From: Dyadobacter psychrophilus
GTDB lineage: Bacteria; Bacteroidota; Bacteroidia; Cytophagales; Spirosomataceae
DNA: 64,000 bases
Assembly: GCF_900167945.1 (NCBI RefSeq)
Contig: NZ_FUZA01000002.1
Coordinates: 124,001 to 188,000 of the forward strand
Reading direction: 5' to 3'
In this document: positions 1 to 7,475 of the stretch, in pieces
Layout of the letters: each line of letters begins with the position of its first letter
How positions within the stretch are numbered: position 1 is the first letter of the stretch
Made by a program: the position numbers and the translations under genes
The notes under the pieces: generated by a model
What the model saw: only the letters and a program-made list of their open reading frames with translations
Databases searched by the model: none
What the model was told of the DNA's origin: nothing

Positions 1-1
1 C

Positions 2-865
2 GTTGTTGGAGGATTAATTTTATCCTCTTACTATAAACTATCCGATCTTTTAGCAAGCATCCGATCCTTAACACAGATTTATGATATAATCATCATTGAA
101 GAAGCGTCTCAGGCATTTCTCGCTACGATAGCGGGATTTACGAGGCTGGGAAAAAAAGTGATTATTGTTGGCGATATCAAACAATTAACTCCGATCATAG
201 TCGATGAAAACAACGCTTCTAGAATTGACCAAAATATTAATGGAATCATTGAAGGTTTAAAAACCGTAAGTAATAATTATTCTCCTCTGTCACATAGAAT
301 GCGTTATACTTATCGATTAAGCAATCAAGCTGCCAAGCAAACAGGAGAGTTTTACAGTCATTCATTAGTATCTGTTTCACCATTAGAAGAAAAAATATCT
401 TTTGCTTCCAATTTCACGCATTTATTTTGTGAGAAGGGTGGAACAAGTTTACTTAAAATAAGTATAGCTCATGAAGGTAAGCGACCAATTACCGCTATCA
501 AAGTAATTACAGAGGTCGTTAAAGATGTTAAGACACAAAATCCTGGTTTTACTATTGCAATTCTCACCCCATTTAAAATGACCAGCTACGCAATTTATGA
601 TCATTTTATGCACACTGGGATTGGCGTGGAGGAATTAATAATCGAGACTATCGATAGGATACAAGGTTTAACTTGTGACGTTTCCATCATTCTTATTCCG
701 TTTGATGGTGTTGCTTTTGCTTTTCAGGAAAATCGATTTAACGTTTCAACAAGTCGCGCCAAACGCGGGACACTTTTAATAACAGATCCAATGATAGATA
801 TGCTTCAATCACCAACGATTGAAGTTAAGAATTATTTGGCCTCCTGTAAAATTGTTGGATTATAA
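2..865 (+). CDS. SF1 (UPF1/Dna2-like) helicase, C-terminal part, truncated by window edge
   Basis: This is the C-terminal half of a superfamily 1 helicase; the frame is open to the first base, so the start lies outside the window. Walker B/motif II reads IIIIEEASQ near base 86-112. It is followed by motif III GDIKQLTPI, an arginine-bearing motif IV around RMRYTYRLS, motif V with IDRIQG, and motif VI NVSTSRAKRG. That order is the RecA-2 fold of UPF1/Dna2-type helicases. The Walker A domain is missing only because of the window edge. The gene is AT-rich, converges with the next gene across 5 bases, and has the look of the ATPase subunit of a defence or mobile-island system. The substrate cannot be told from this fragment. 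Confidence 0.85.
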   Translation, partial: VVGGLILSSYYKLSDLLASIRSLTQIYDIIIIEEASQAFLATIAGFTRLGKKVIIVGDIKQLTPIIVDENNASRIDQNINGIIEGLKTVSNNYSPLSHRMRYTYRLSNQAAKQTGEFYSHSLVSVSPLEEKISFASNFTHLFCEKGGTSLLKISIAHEGKRPITAIKVITEVVKDVKTQNPGFTIAILTPFKMTSYAIYDHFMHTGIGVEELIIETIDRIQGLTCDVSIILIPFDGVAFAFQENRFNVSTSRAKRGTLLITDPMIDMLQSPTIEVKNYLASCKIVGL

Positions 866-870
866 TTAGA

Positions 871-1566
871 TTACAAAGATGTATTAACCAATGGAGTTTT
901 GGAGGTTCTGAGATTAAATCCATACATGTCAATGATTTTCGCTTTTGGATAATTGACCACTGTTTTTTCTCCAGTAAGAAAGTCAGTTGTGAATGTTCTA
1001 CTGGCAATATTATCAATAACAATTTTGTTGGCCTCATAAAACTGCTTGATACACGTAAGCGATTTAACATTTACTCTTCGGAATCCACAGTTTTCATGTG
1101 TAAAAATTTGTCTAAACGTATCTCCAAAATATTGGTCAAAAGCTGGAACAAACCCAAAGACTCCTAAGAGAATCTTCGTGATAAGGGTTAAATCAGTGTT
1201 ATTATCCGTGATGACAAGCTCTTTGATTTTGGAATAAACTTCCATAATGTTAGCCATGTTCTTGTCTGAGTAATTGTCGACATCAATTTTCCAGATATCC
1301 TTTTCTAAGGAGGCTATGTATAAAATTAACGGTTGAAAGTGCTTAACACTTTTCTGAATTAAAAAACTGGAGCCCCTAAACATTCCCCAGCTAGCTAAAT
1401 AAAAACCAAGCACTAGGCAGCTCTTCTCAATATCAACATTTGACTTATCGAAGGTTTTAAAATGGTTGTAGCAATAGTCAAATGAAGAATATCGGTCATT
1501 GGGATTTGACTTTGCAAGGAAATTTTCTGTCTGGAGTATTATGTCACTGCGTAAAAGAATGCTCAT
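871..1566 (-). CDS. conserved hypothetical protein, 231 aa, island-associated
   Basis: The protein has no signal peptide or clear membrane segment. A short conserved-looking stretch, LGFYLASWGMFRGSS (about residues 52-66), resembles a family of uncharacterised proteins I associate from memory with mobile and defence islands; this is not a functional assignment. It starts at an ATG and ends five bases from the convergent helicase stop. AT content and codon use match the rest of the island. I cannot name a function. Confidence 0.7.
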   Translation of the reverse strand: MSILLRSDIILQTENFLAKSNPNDRYSSFDYCYNHFKTFDKSNVDIEKSCLVLGFYLASWGMFRGSSFLIQKSVKHFQPLILYIASLEKDIWKIDVDNYSDKNMANIMEVYSKIKELVITDNNTDLTLITKILLGVFGFVPAFDQYFGDTFRQIFTHENCGFRRVNVKSLTCIKQFYEANKIVIDNIASRTFTTDFLTGEKTVVNYPKAKIIDMYGFNLRTSKTPLVNTSL

Positions 1567-1628
1567 TATGAAGGTTTAATTTTGCGTTGGTATTGAGGCG
1601 CTTAGTATGTAGGACAACAAAAATGTTT

Positions 1629-2169
1629 CTACCGTTTGAAGGAGAATTTTATTGAACCGGTTCTTTTTTCTTCTGAGACATTATCAATGCTGGTAACATA
1701 GCAGCCATTGGTCAGCCACGCAGGTTTCCAAACGTGAGTTGGACTTCTTAGGTCATTACTCCAAAATATGGACGAATATCTGTATGCGGAATTTGGTATT
1801 CCGGTTTTGCCATATTTCTTAAGATGTTCATCTATAAATAAAATTGTAAGCGTGAAGTCGCCTCCATCTGATTTTCGTTCTTTGATTAGTTCCTGAAGAG
1901 GATAATATTTTTGATGCGGTAGTAGAGGATTCATGGTCATAGAATGGTAAGTCTACATTAATAGGGATAATGGATAGATAGGATTTCGTTAAACTTAAAT
2001 TTTCTTGATCGAATATGAGATCTACCCGTGATTTATTAGGAAATATGCCAGAATATGTTGATTGAGCAAATATATACACTAAAATTGAATCAAGTATAGT
2101 AATTGCCGTAGATGCATACAGTGCGAAAGTGAATTTTACGTTTGTACTGGATGATAATTGGACCTAGCA
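1629..2169 (-). pseudogene. frameshifted gene with N-terminal membrane segment
   Basis: Two minus-strand frames form one broken gene. The upstream part, open from about 2169, carries a strongly hydrophobic stretch (FTFALYASTAITILDSILVY) and runs to about 1945 (..INVDLPFY). The downstream part resumes in another frame near 1945 and runs to 1629 (MNPLLPHQKYYPLQ.. to IKFSFKR). No good start codon is visible at the 5' end: a TAG precedes the open stretch and only a GTG at 2079 is available. The composite is about 175 residues, a membrane-anchored protein with a soluble C-terminal domain. I do not recognise the family. Two separate small genes are possible but less likely because each alone lacks a sensible beginning or end. 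Confidence 0.45.
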
Positions 2170-2251
2170 GTTGAACCTTGCGTGGATTTGTGCCAATAGG
2201 ATAGTCTTTACAGAAAATAGTTAATCCGAGATATGTATATTTATGATTATT

Positions 2252-3205
2252 ATGGAAAATCAAATCGAAATATACCAAAGTGCCGACGGACGTACTTTGA
2301 TCGAAGTAAAGTTTGAAGAGGAAACGGTGTGGCTATCGCAAGAGCAAATTGGTAAGCTATTTTCACGTGAGCGTAGCGTTATAACAAAACATATTAGCAA
2401 TGTCTTCAAGGAAAACGAACTAGATGAAAAAAGCAATGTGCAAATTTTGCACATTGCTTTCTCAGACAGACCGGTCAAATACTATAACCTGGATGTAATA
2501 ATTTCTGTAGGGTACCGGGTAAAGTCCACGCAGGGGACAAAATTCCGTCAATGGGCAACCCAGCGCTTGAAGGATTACTTAATCCAAGGGTATGCGATCA
2601 ACGAACAACGTCTCGCTCAGAAACAGCAGCAAGTGCAAACACTAAAAGACGGTATCCGGATTTTAGGCAGAGCAATAGAACGTAAAATCGATGATACCGA
2701 TTTTGCATGGCTGAGCCAATTTGCAAAGGGACTGGAATTACTGGACGATTACGATCATGAAGAATTAGACCGTAAAGGAATTAGTACCAGACAAGCAATT
2801 TATCCGGAACTAGCCGATTATGAGCAAATCGTTGAAATCATGAAGGCCGATTTTGATTCTGATGTGTTTGGAAAGGAAAAGGACGGAAGTTTTCAAAGTG
2901 CAGTAATACAAATCAGCAAAGGCTTTGGTGATAATGATTTTTACCCATCCATAGAGGAAAAGGCAGCGACTTTGCTATACCTCATTATAAAGAATCATGG
3001 TTTTGTGGATGGCAATAAGCGGATTGCCGCTGCATGTTTCTTGTTATTTTTAGAAAGAAATTCCCTCTTAGAGTCCAGGTCTGGGGAGCCAATAATTAGT
3101 AACGAAGCTCTTGCCAGTCTCGCTTTATTTGCCGCGGCCAGTAAGCCGGAAGAGATGGAAACAGTGAAAAAATTAGTGGTAAGTGTACTAAATAGAAATC
3201 AGTAA
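2252..3205 (+). CDS. RhuM-family / Doc (Fic fold) fusion protein
   Basis: Residues 1-125 match the RhuM family: WLSQEQIGKLFSRERSVITK, then YYNLDVIISVGYRV and FRQWATQRLKDYL, a winged-helix-like domain. Residues 180-317 are a Doc/Fic domain with the signature HGFVDGNKRIAAACF. Doc enzymes with this DGNKR form phosphorylate elongation factor Tu, whereas classic Fic proteins AMPylate, so a toxin-like kinase activity is inferred. No Phd-like antitoxin gene adjoins it, so the RhuM half may provide control or DNA binding. An ATG three codons upstream (2243) is an alternative start; MENQIEIYQ is the more typical beginning for the family. Confidence 0.85.
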   Translation: MENQIEIYQSADGRTLIEVKFEEETVWLSQEQIGKLFSRERSVITKHISNVFKENELDEKSNVQILHIAFSDRPVKYYNLDVIISVGYRVKSTQGTKFRQWATQRLKDYLIQGYAINEQRLAQKQQQVQTLKDGIRILGRAIERKIDDTDFAWLSQFAKGLELLDDYDHEELDRKGISTRQAIYPELADYEQIVEIMKADFDSDVFGKEKDGSFQSAVIQISKGFGDNDFYPSIEEKAATLLYLIIKNHGFVDGNKRIAAACFLLFLERNSLLESRSGEPIISNEALASLALFAAASKPEEMETVKKLVVSVLNRNQ

Positions 3206-3427
3206 TTACAGTTTGTCCCGCAAATGCCCAGGAGTAGTAGGGGGAAATAACCGGGGAAATTATGGCGAATGTTATTAAAAGTCAATTTTTGTTACCTATT
3301 TGTTACTTGGACAAAATTTTTGTAATCTAAAATATTGATAAATAGCTTGTTAGGTAATTTGATTACTTTCTGTATCGGCAAGTAATATGTCGTAAGTAAC
3401 CATAAATATATATAAACAAACGTAAGT
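3206..3427. other. AT-rich intergenic region with repeated GTTAC/GTAAC words
   Basis: No gene is seen here. The stretch 3290-3420 holds several GTTAC or GTAAC/AAGTAA words in both orientations, for example GTTACC and GTTACTTGG near 3291-3310 and AAGTAACC near 3395. It lies beside the excisionase and integrase genes, where recombinase arm-type sites or an att site could be expected. No copy of an att core was found elsewhere in the window, so this remains a suggestion. Confidence 0.25.
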
Positions 3428-3462
3428 AAAACCCCGTCAGGATCGTCCTGATGGGGTTTTTG
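3428..3462. terminator. bidirectional intrinsic terminator
   Basis: AAAACCCCGTCAGGA, a three-base TCG loop, then TCCTGATGGGGTTTTT make an almost perfect 15-bp stem with one G-T wobble. A-runs and T-runs on both sides let it work in either direction. It separates the RhuM-Doc gene from the integrase module. Confidence 0.8.
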
Positions 3463-3495
3463 ATTTATTGATATTTTGCGATAATATCTGGGTGA

Positions 3496-3553
3496 TTTGT
3501 ACCTTTTTGTACCTTTTATGGTATTTTTAAGCCGAGGTACAAAAAGGTACAAA
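3496..3553. repeat. perfect 18-bp inverted repeat upstream of excisionase-like gene
   Basis: The left arm TTTGTACCTTTTTGTACC (3496-3513) and right arm GGTACAAAAAGGTACAAA (3536-3553) are exact reverse complements, separated by 22 bases. Each arm is itself a tandem pair of the word GTACC/GGTAC spaced 10 bases apart, so the site shows four half-sites on the same helical face. It lies about 90 bases before the start of the DNA-binding gene at 3643 and is a good candidate operator or recombination-accessory site. Confidence 0.7.
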
Positions 3554-3578
3554 AATTTACGATTTAGGGGGGAAATGA

Positions 3579-3630
3579 TGAAACAAACTGAAACACTCTG
3601 AAACGTTGAGAAACATGCTGAAACACTTTA
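3579..3630 (+). repeat. five AAAC direct repeats at exact 10-bp spacing
   Basis: The word AAAC starts at 3581, 3591, 3601, 3611 and 3621, nearly always as TGAAAC. Units are TGAAACAAAC, TGAAACACTC, TGAAACGTTG, AGAAACATGC and TGAAACACTT. The period is exactly 10 bases, about one DNA turn, so all copies face the same side. The array ends 13 bases before the start codon of the small DNA-binding protein, consistent with cooperative autoregulatory binding, or with an iteron-like or excisionase-binding array. Confidence 0.75.
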
Positions 3631-3642
3631 AAAAATTCTCGA

Positions 3643-3993
3643 ATGAGCTCAACAATCGAAACTGTACGGATCTGTCAGGAATGCAGTAAACGGTTCACCG
3701 CGAGGACTACGCAGACCAGATTTTGCTGCCTAAAATGTAACAGGAGGAACTACAAAAAGAGGGTTCGTCAGGGCAAGGTTGAGCAGAGCGAAAAGGAGAC
3801 AGTTGAGAAGAGGCAAATCACAAAAAGTGATGTATCGGCAAATAGCTACTTATCTGTAAGGGATGCATGCTCGTTGCTAACAATTAGCAGGACGACATTA
3901 TGGAGACTCATCGGTGATCGGAAGATCAAATCGGTCAAGCTCGGCCGCCGCATTGTGATATCAAGAAGTTCAATAGATAAACTATTCATATAA
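3643..3993 (+). CDS. excisionase-like HTH protein with N-terminal zinc ribbon
   Basis: A 116-residue DNA-binding protein. Residues 11-31 carry two Cys pairs (CQECSKRF..and FCCLKC), a small zinc-ribbon pattern. Residues 70-115 form a MerR/excisionase-type helix-turn-helix (YLSVRDACSLLTISRTTLWR followed by a wing ending VISRSSIDKLF), the HTH_17 style. Such proteins sit directly before tyrosine recombinases in Bacteroidota mobile elements and act as recombination directionality factors or regulators. The stop overlaps the integrase start (TAATG), so the two are translationally coupled. The phased AAAC array and the 18-bp inverted repeat upstream are its likely binding sites. Confidence 0.8.
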   Translation: MSSTIETVRICQECSKRFTARTTQTRFCCLKCNRRNYKKRVRQGKVEQSEKETVEKRQITKSDVSANSYLSVRDACSLLTISRTTLWRLIGDRKIKSVKLGRRIVISRSSIDKLFI

Positions 3994-4787
3994 TGGAAAG
4001 GACAAGAAGTGTAAAGCTTAGAGAAAAAATACTGTCAGACGGGAGAAAAAGTCTTTACCTGGATTATTACCCTGCGATTTACATCCCGGAAACGGGGAAA
4101 GAGACTCGCCGAGAGTTTTTGAAGATTTACTTATATGACAAGCCGGCGAACCCTACTCAGAAAGAATACAATAGGATAAGCAAGGCCAAGGCGGAAAGCA
4201 TTCGTTCGGAAAGAGAGCTTCAATTTATCAATCAGAATTTTGATTTCGCTGACAGGCTCAATGCCAAGAAGGATTTCCTGGCATATTTCAAAGCCATGGC
4301 TGCGAAACGAAACAAGTCGAAGGGCAACTATGATAACTGGTATGGAACATATAAATACCTTGATCTGTATACAATGGGTAAATGCACGTTTGGCCAAGTT
4401 GATGAGAAGTTTTGCGAAGGATTTAAGATGTTTTTAGATAAGGTAAAATCCATAAAGTCGGAGCAGGCAAGTCTTTCGACCAATACCAAGTATAGCTACT
4501 ACAATAAGTTTCGGGCTTGTATTAAAGAAGCATTTGAAGATAGGCTCTTCGCAGTCAATCCGCTGCTTAGAGTGAAAGGCGTGCCGCAGGGAGAAACGCA
4601 CCGTGAATTTCTAACTCTAGAAGAGCTCAAAGCCGTTTATCTAACTGAATGCGAGCACCCAGTTCTGAAGCGTGCTGCAATTTTCTCAGCACTGACAGGA
4701 CTTAGATGGTCCGATATGATAAAACTGACCTGGAAAGAAGTGCAGCATTCCAAGATCGATGGCTACTGGATTCTGTGTAAATTATGA
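3993..4787 (+). pseudogene. tyrosine integrase truncated after first catalytic Arg
   Basis: The protein starts with an arm-binding region, followed by a SAM-like core-binding domain (about residues 95-195) and the start of the catalytic domain with LTGLRWSDMIKLTW, which contains the first catalytic arginine. It ends at residue 264 (..YWILCKL). Family members of this architecture usually exceed 400 residues; the catalytic Lys, HxxR and Tyr are all missing. The stop coincides with the border of foreign DNA holding a convergent gene at 4795. The gene is therefore a remnant and cannot recombine DNA by itself. The sequence before the break looks well conserved, so the loss is probably recent. Confidence 0.85.
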
Positions 4788-4794
4788 CTATACC

Positions 4795-5850
4795 TCAATG
4801 TCTCTTTTCTAAAATTCCTATCGCGTTTACAAGTGAAATTGTTGCAGATGCGCAGAGAGAAGCATCTTGTTTATTTGCAGTTCGCTTGTGAGTTAGTTCA
4901 TTAGCAAGATCGTTTGACGCTCTCGCATATTTTCTCAAATTTTCATTGGAACTTCCCCCCAATTCAGCAGCGATGTATGCGTCAAGCATTCGCTTAGCAT
5001 CTGTTTTGCTTGCCTTAATCCCATCTAATGTTGGATGCTTTTCCTCAATATAGACCGCTTGCGCAAGTGAAATAATAGTCTCTCTACAAAGAAGGCCTAT
5101 TGTTTGAAATTGCTCCTCTGTTGTTGCTTGGCTAAGTTTCGACCGGAAGTCTCGAACTGTCCTGCCGATTCTTTCCCAACCCGTAAGGTTAACGGAAACA
5201 TTTAATAGTTGATGATGATCCGCGCTTTGTAGGTTTTTTAGGAACTCACCGTACATTTCCCGTATAAATGTTCGCCTATCTTTATATTGAGGCATTTCAC
5301 CCGCACTCCACTTAGCATACCACCTCCATAAATCGGAAAAAGGATTGGGATTATCCAAGCTTAATCGTTTCAAAGCTAATTCCACCTTCGCAAACTTCTC
5401 TTGATATATGTCATTGACATCTTGAATTCTCGATCCTCCCGTTGAAACGGAAATCATTGTATCATGTAAAAAGTTAACATCTGCAATAAGTTGCTCTTTT
5501 GTGGAAATGTCTGCAATTCTTTCCCACTCAATTTTTGAAATTGAGATCGGAATAACATACACTGTTCCTAATCGGTGGTCGTCGTATGGACGCATAACCA
5601 ATTCTATTTTCTCAGATATTGCCGACTCAATCTCTGATTGTCGATTTTGAATTTTTATGAACGTATCGACTGGTGTGTTTATGTAGACTGAATAGTATGT
5701 TATCCCAGCATTCCAATTATCATAATGTGATATTTCAGAAGTTATCTCGGAAACCCTCAACAAATCAGCAAGCGTATCGTCTTGATTTGCCTGGAAAAGT
5801 TGTGTGACTGTTGATATTATTCTCCTTAATTCGTTTTTATCGTCAAGCAT
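4795..5850 (-). CDS. defence-like protein, 351 aa, with HEPN/Abi-C-like helical C-terminus
   Basis: No signal peptide. The N-terminal part includes HYDNWNAGITYYSVYINTP (about residues 41-59), which resembles a region I recall from uncharacterised proteins of defence islands. The C-terminal third (about 245-350) is helical, with ARASNDLANELTHKRTANK, resembling the abortive-infection/HEPN-like C-terminus. The spacing between the Arg and His does not fit the strict HEPN RNase motif, so RNase activity is not claimed. The gene points against the truncated integrase with seven bases between the stops and is the first gene of the replacement cargo. A role in phage defence is inferred from resemblance and context. 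Confidence 0.7.
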   Translation of the reverse strand: MLDDKNELRRIISTVTQLFQANQDDTLADLLRVSEITSEISHYDNWNAGITYYSVYINTPVDTFIKIQNRQSEIESAISEKIELVMRPYDDHRLGTVYVIPISISKIEWERIADISTKEQLIADVNFLHDTMISVSTGGSRIQDVNDIYQEKFAKVELALKRLSLDNPNPFSDLWRWYAKWSAGEMPQYKDRRTFIREMYGEFLKNLQSADHHQLLNVSVNLTGWERIGRTVRDFRSKLSQATTEEQFQTIGLLCRETIISLAQAVYIEEKHPTLDGIKASKTDAKRMLDAYIAAELGGSSNENLRKYARASNDLANELTHKRTANKQDASLCASATISLVNAIGILEKRH

Positions 5851-6036
5851 AAATTCGACCGGGCCGTATTTTTAGATTTGAGGTTATCTGAAAATGACAT
5901 GACATGCAACCATTTTTGAGAACATTTCACTCATGTCGGTTCCAATTTAGTAATAAGTCTCCTATACTTCGTCTTACTGATCTGGACGGCTGCGTTGCTG
6001 AGAGCCAAGTACCTATGACTGATTGAAATATTCCCC

Positions 6037-6044
6037 TATATTTG
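6037..6044 (+). promoter_or_regulatory. Bacteroidota -7 promoter box TATATTTG
   Basis: TATATTTG is a perfect TAnnTTTG box. Its position predicts transcription starting near 6049-6051, exactly where the first stem of the structured leader RNA begins. A clear -33 TTG at the usual distance is not visible. Confidence 0.6.
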
Positions 6045-6048
6045 CCCT

Positions 6049-6178
6049 GCAAACTTTGAAAATAAAATTAAGAGCTAATGTTAAAATGTAGGAAAAAATG
6101 GCCCTGGAGAGGCACACGGGTGAAAGTCCCGAAACCTATCAAAGTTAGCTCTTTGACGAAGTTTGCGGTGACCTCTCC
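6049..6178 (+). ncRNA. pseudoknotted structured leader RNA (candidate cis-regulatory RNA)
   Basis: Four nested helices and a crossing one can be drawn. Helix 1 pairs 6049-6058 with 6157-6166 (10 bp, one G-U). Helix 2 pairs 6070-6078 with 6145-6153 (9 bp, perfect). Helix 3 pairs 6088-6092 with 6135-6139 (5 bp). A hairpin pairs CGGG 6117-6120 with CCCG 6128-6131 around the loop UGAAAGU. The crossing helix pairs GGAGAGG 6106-6112 with CCUCUCC 6172-6178, extended by CAC/GUG past one bulge, making a pseudoknot. The 3' strand of helix 1 can instead pair perfectly with 6208-6217 at the start codon of the next gene. I match it to no known riboswitch or ribozyme consensus. Confidence 0.65.
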
Positions 6179-6205
6179 TTATTTGTTCACACTTACCCAT
6201 TTTAA

Positions 6206-6493
6206 ATGCAAACTTCGGATGGTTCAGGTGTTGGCTCGAATGAACATTCAGCTAACCCAGCGAATGATGCACGTCACGCATCAAATGTCGGTTCGCCGAT
6301 GACAGATTCTCAGGCAGCGTTTTGGTATCTCGTTGAATGCCAGGGTTGCAAAGAACTTGCTCATTCACTTCGGACAATCCATGATCTGGCGCTTTATCAT
6401 TCGGATATTCCGTGCGATAGTGCGGAAAAGTCAGCTCTGTTTGATCTAAAAGTGCTATGGGAAGGTTTTGAACGAATGGTTAGTGAGGCTTAG
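6206..6493 (+). CDS. small hypothetical protein, 95 aa, behind structured leader
   Basis: The reading frame begins at ATG 6206, 28 bases after the last leader helix, and ends seven bases before a strong terminator, so it fills its own transcription unit. Residues 1-31 are Ser/Gly/Asn/Ala-rich and probably flexible. Residues 32-95 look like a compact helical domain (AAFWYLVECQGCKELAHSLR, then a stretch ending VLWEGFERM) with three cysteines. A second ATG at 6299 would give only the 64-residue helical part and leave a longer leader. I do not recognise the family. The codon region just after the first ATG is the alternative pairing partner of the leader, which argues for 6206 as a regulated start. 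Confidence 0.55.
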   Translation: MQTSDGSGVGSNEHSANPANDARHASNVGSPMTDSQAAFWYLVECQGCKELAHSLRTIHDLALYHSDIPCDSAEKSALFDLKVLWEGFERMVSEA

Positions 6494-6499
6494 TGATTG

Positions 6500-6525
6500 A
6501 GGGCTGTCTGTGACAGCCCTTTATT
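6500..6525 (+). terminator. intrinsic terminator of the leader-RNA gene
   Basis: AGGGCTGTC, loop TGT, GACAGCCCT is a perfect 9-bp stem followed by TTATT, immediately after the small gene. Confidence 0.8.
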
Positions 6526-6557
6526 GTTGATTTTTTGCAAATTTGAAATTATCCAAA

Positions 6558-7475
6558 ATGTTCGAGTTTTATTTTCAATCCGGAGAATTTGCGGGAGAAA
6601 CTGGTAGTGGAGTTTTAGGTTGGATTGCTGACGTTTCAGTACAAATTGTAGGTACTCTTTTGGGTGGTCTGTTGGCTTTAAGACTTTACCGAACACAGGA
6701 AAAAAATGCGCGTGATAAGGAGACGAGAGCAAAGGAGAAGCAGCGCGATAGCAAGTTGATGTATTTGGCTTTCCTAGTTTCGGGTGCCCGCAGGTACGCA
6801 TTGGGAATGAATAATGCTCTCAATTTTTGGGAGTCAAAACTTTCTAATGATCCTTTCATTGTACCGTCAGAGTTTTTAGTATCAGACAATTCTGTTGCTC
6901 GTGTCGTGGAAAACATAAATCAAGAAGAGTTTTATCTTCCGTATGTAGGCAGGTTTGCGGGAAAACACCTAGAAATTGAACGGATGTTTCTTTGTATTGA
7001 CTCACTACATATATACAAGGAAGCAATTTTTTCAGAGTGGAGATTGTTTGTCGACGGTAACCAAAATCTGGCTAAGATTATTGCTGACGCATCAACTGAG
7101 CTTATTCACGAGCTGAGAGATATTCAAAATAAGGCTTTGATACCTGAAATACATATCGAAAATTTAGTAAGAATACATACTAGCTTCATAGACAGTCAAA
7201 ACGATGTGGAGCGCGGACCGGCAAAAATTGCCGAAAAGCTTTTTCTTCCGATAGGGGATTATATAGATGCCAGCTCAGAGCTTTGTAGAAATGTCCATCT
7301 GACTAAGATGTACAATGTAACATCAGAGAGTTATGCGGCCATTATGAAGCAGCGGCAAGCTAACATTACTTTCAAAAATTCGCTTGTCGCTTTAAAATCA
7401 CAAATTGAAAAAGATAAAAACGTTTTGTTTGAGAATTCGGAAACTCTCATTAATACGTTTAGGCCCGTAAGTTAA
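6558..7475 (+). CDS. single-pass membrane protein of the cargo region
   Basis: The ATG at 6558 is preferred over an upstream TTG at 6543. Residues 20-42 (IADVSVQIVGTLLGGLLALR) form one membrane helix. A highly charged basic/acidic stretch follows (QEKNARDKETRAKEKQ), then about 240 soluble, largely helical residues. The layout, with a short outside segment, one membrane helix, a charged linker and a helical cytoplasmic domain, is seen in many membrane-anchored defence or sensor proteins, but no family is recognised. The gene ends exactly where the truncated VapE fragment begins, so it is the right-hand end of the inserted cargo. Confidence 0.65.
   Translation: MFEFYFQSGEFAGETGSGVLGWIADVSVQIVGTLLGGLLALRLYRTQEKNARDKETRAKEKQRDSKLMYLAFLVSGARRYALGMNNALNFWESKLSNDPFIVPSEFLVSDNSVARVVENINQEEFYLPYVGRFAGKHLEIERMFLCIDSLHIYKEAIFSEWRLFVDGNQNLAKIIADASTELIHELRDIQNKALIPEIHIENLVRIHTSFIDSQNDVERGPAKIAEKLFLPIGDYIDASSELCRNVHLTKMYNVTSESYAAIMKQRQANITFKNSLVALKSQIEKDKNVLFENSETLINTFRPVS

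Noticed and set aside
3292..3552. 86-codon minus-strand frame before the excisionase gene
   Set aside because: It runs through the terminator and the inverted repeat and looks like chance in AT-rich DNA.
3579..3630. AAAC array as a CRISPR
   Set aside because: Units are only 10 bases with no spacers; the spacing fits protein binding sites.
6049..6178. Leader RNA as a cobalamin, guanidine or glycine riboswitch, group II intron or HDV-like ribozyme
   Set aside because: Short stretches such as GGTGAAAGTCC look alike, but conserved cores and helix orders of these classes do not fit, and no reverse transcriptase is near.
6078..6302. Open frame of 74 codons across the leader RNA
   Set aside because: It crosses all helices, has basic low-quality composition and overlaps the better frame at 6206.
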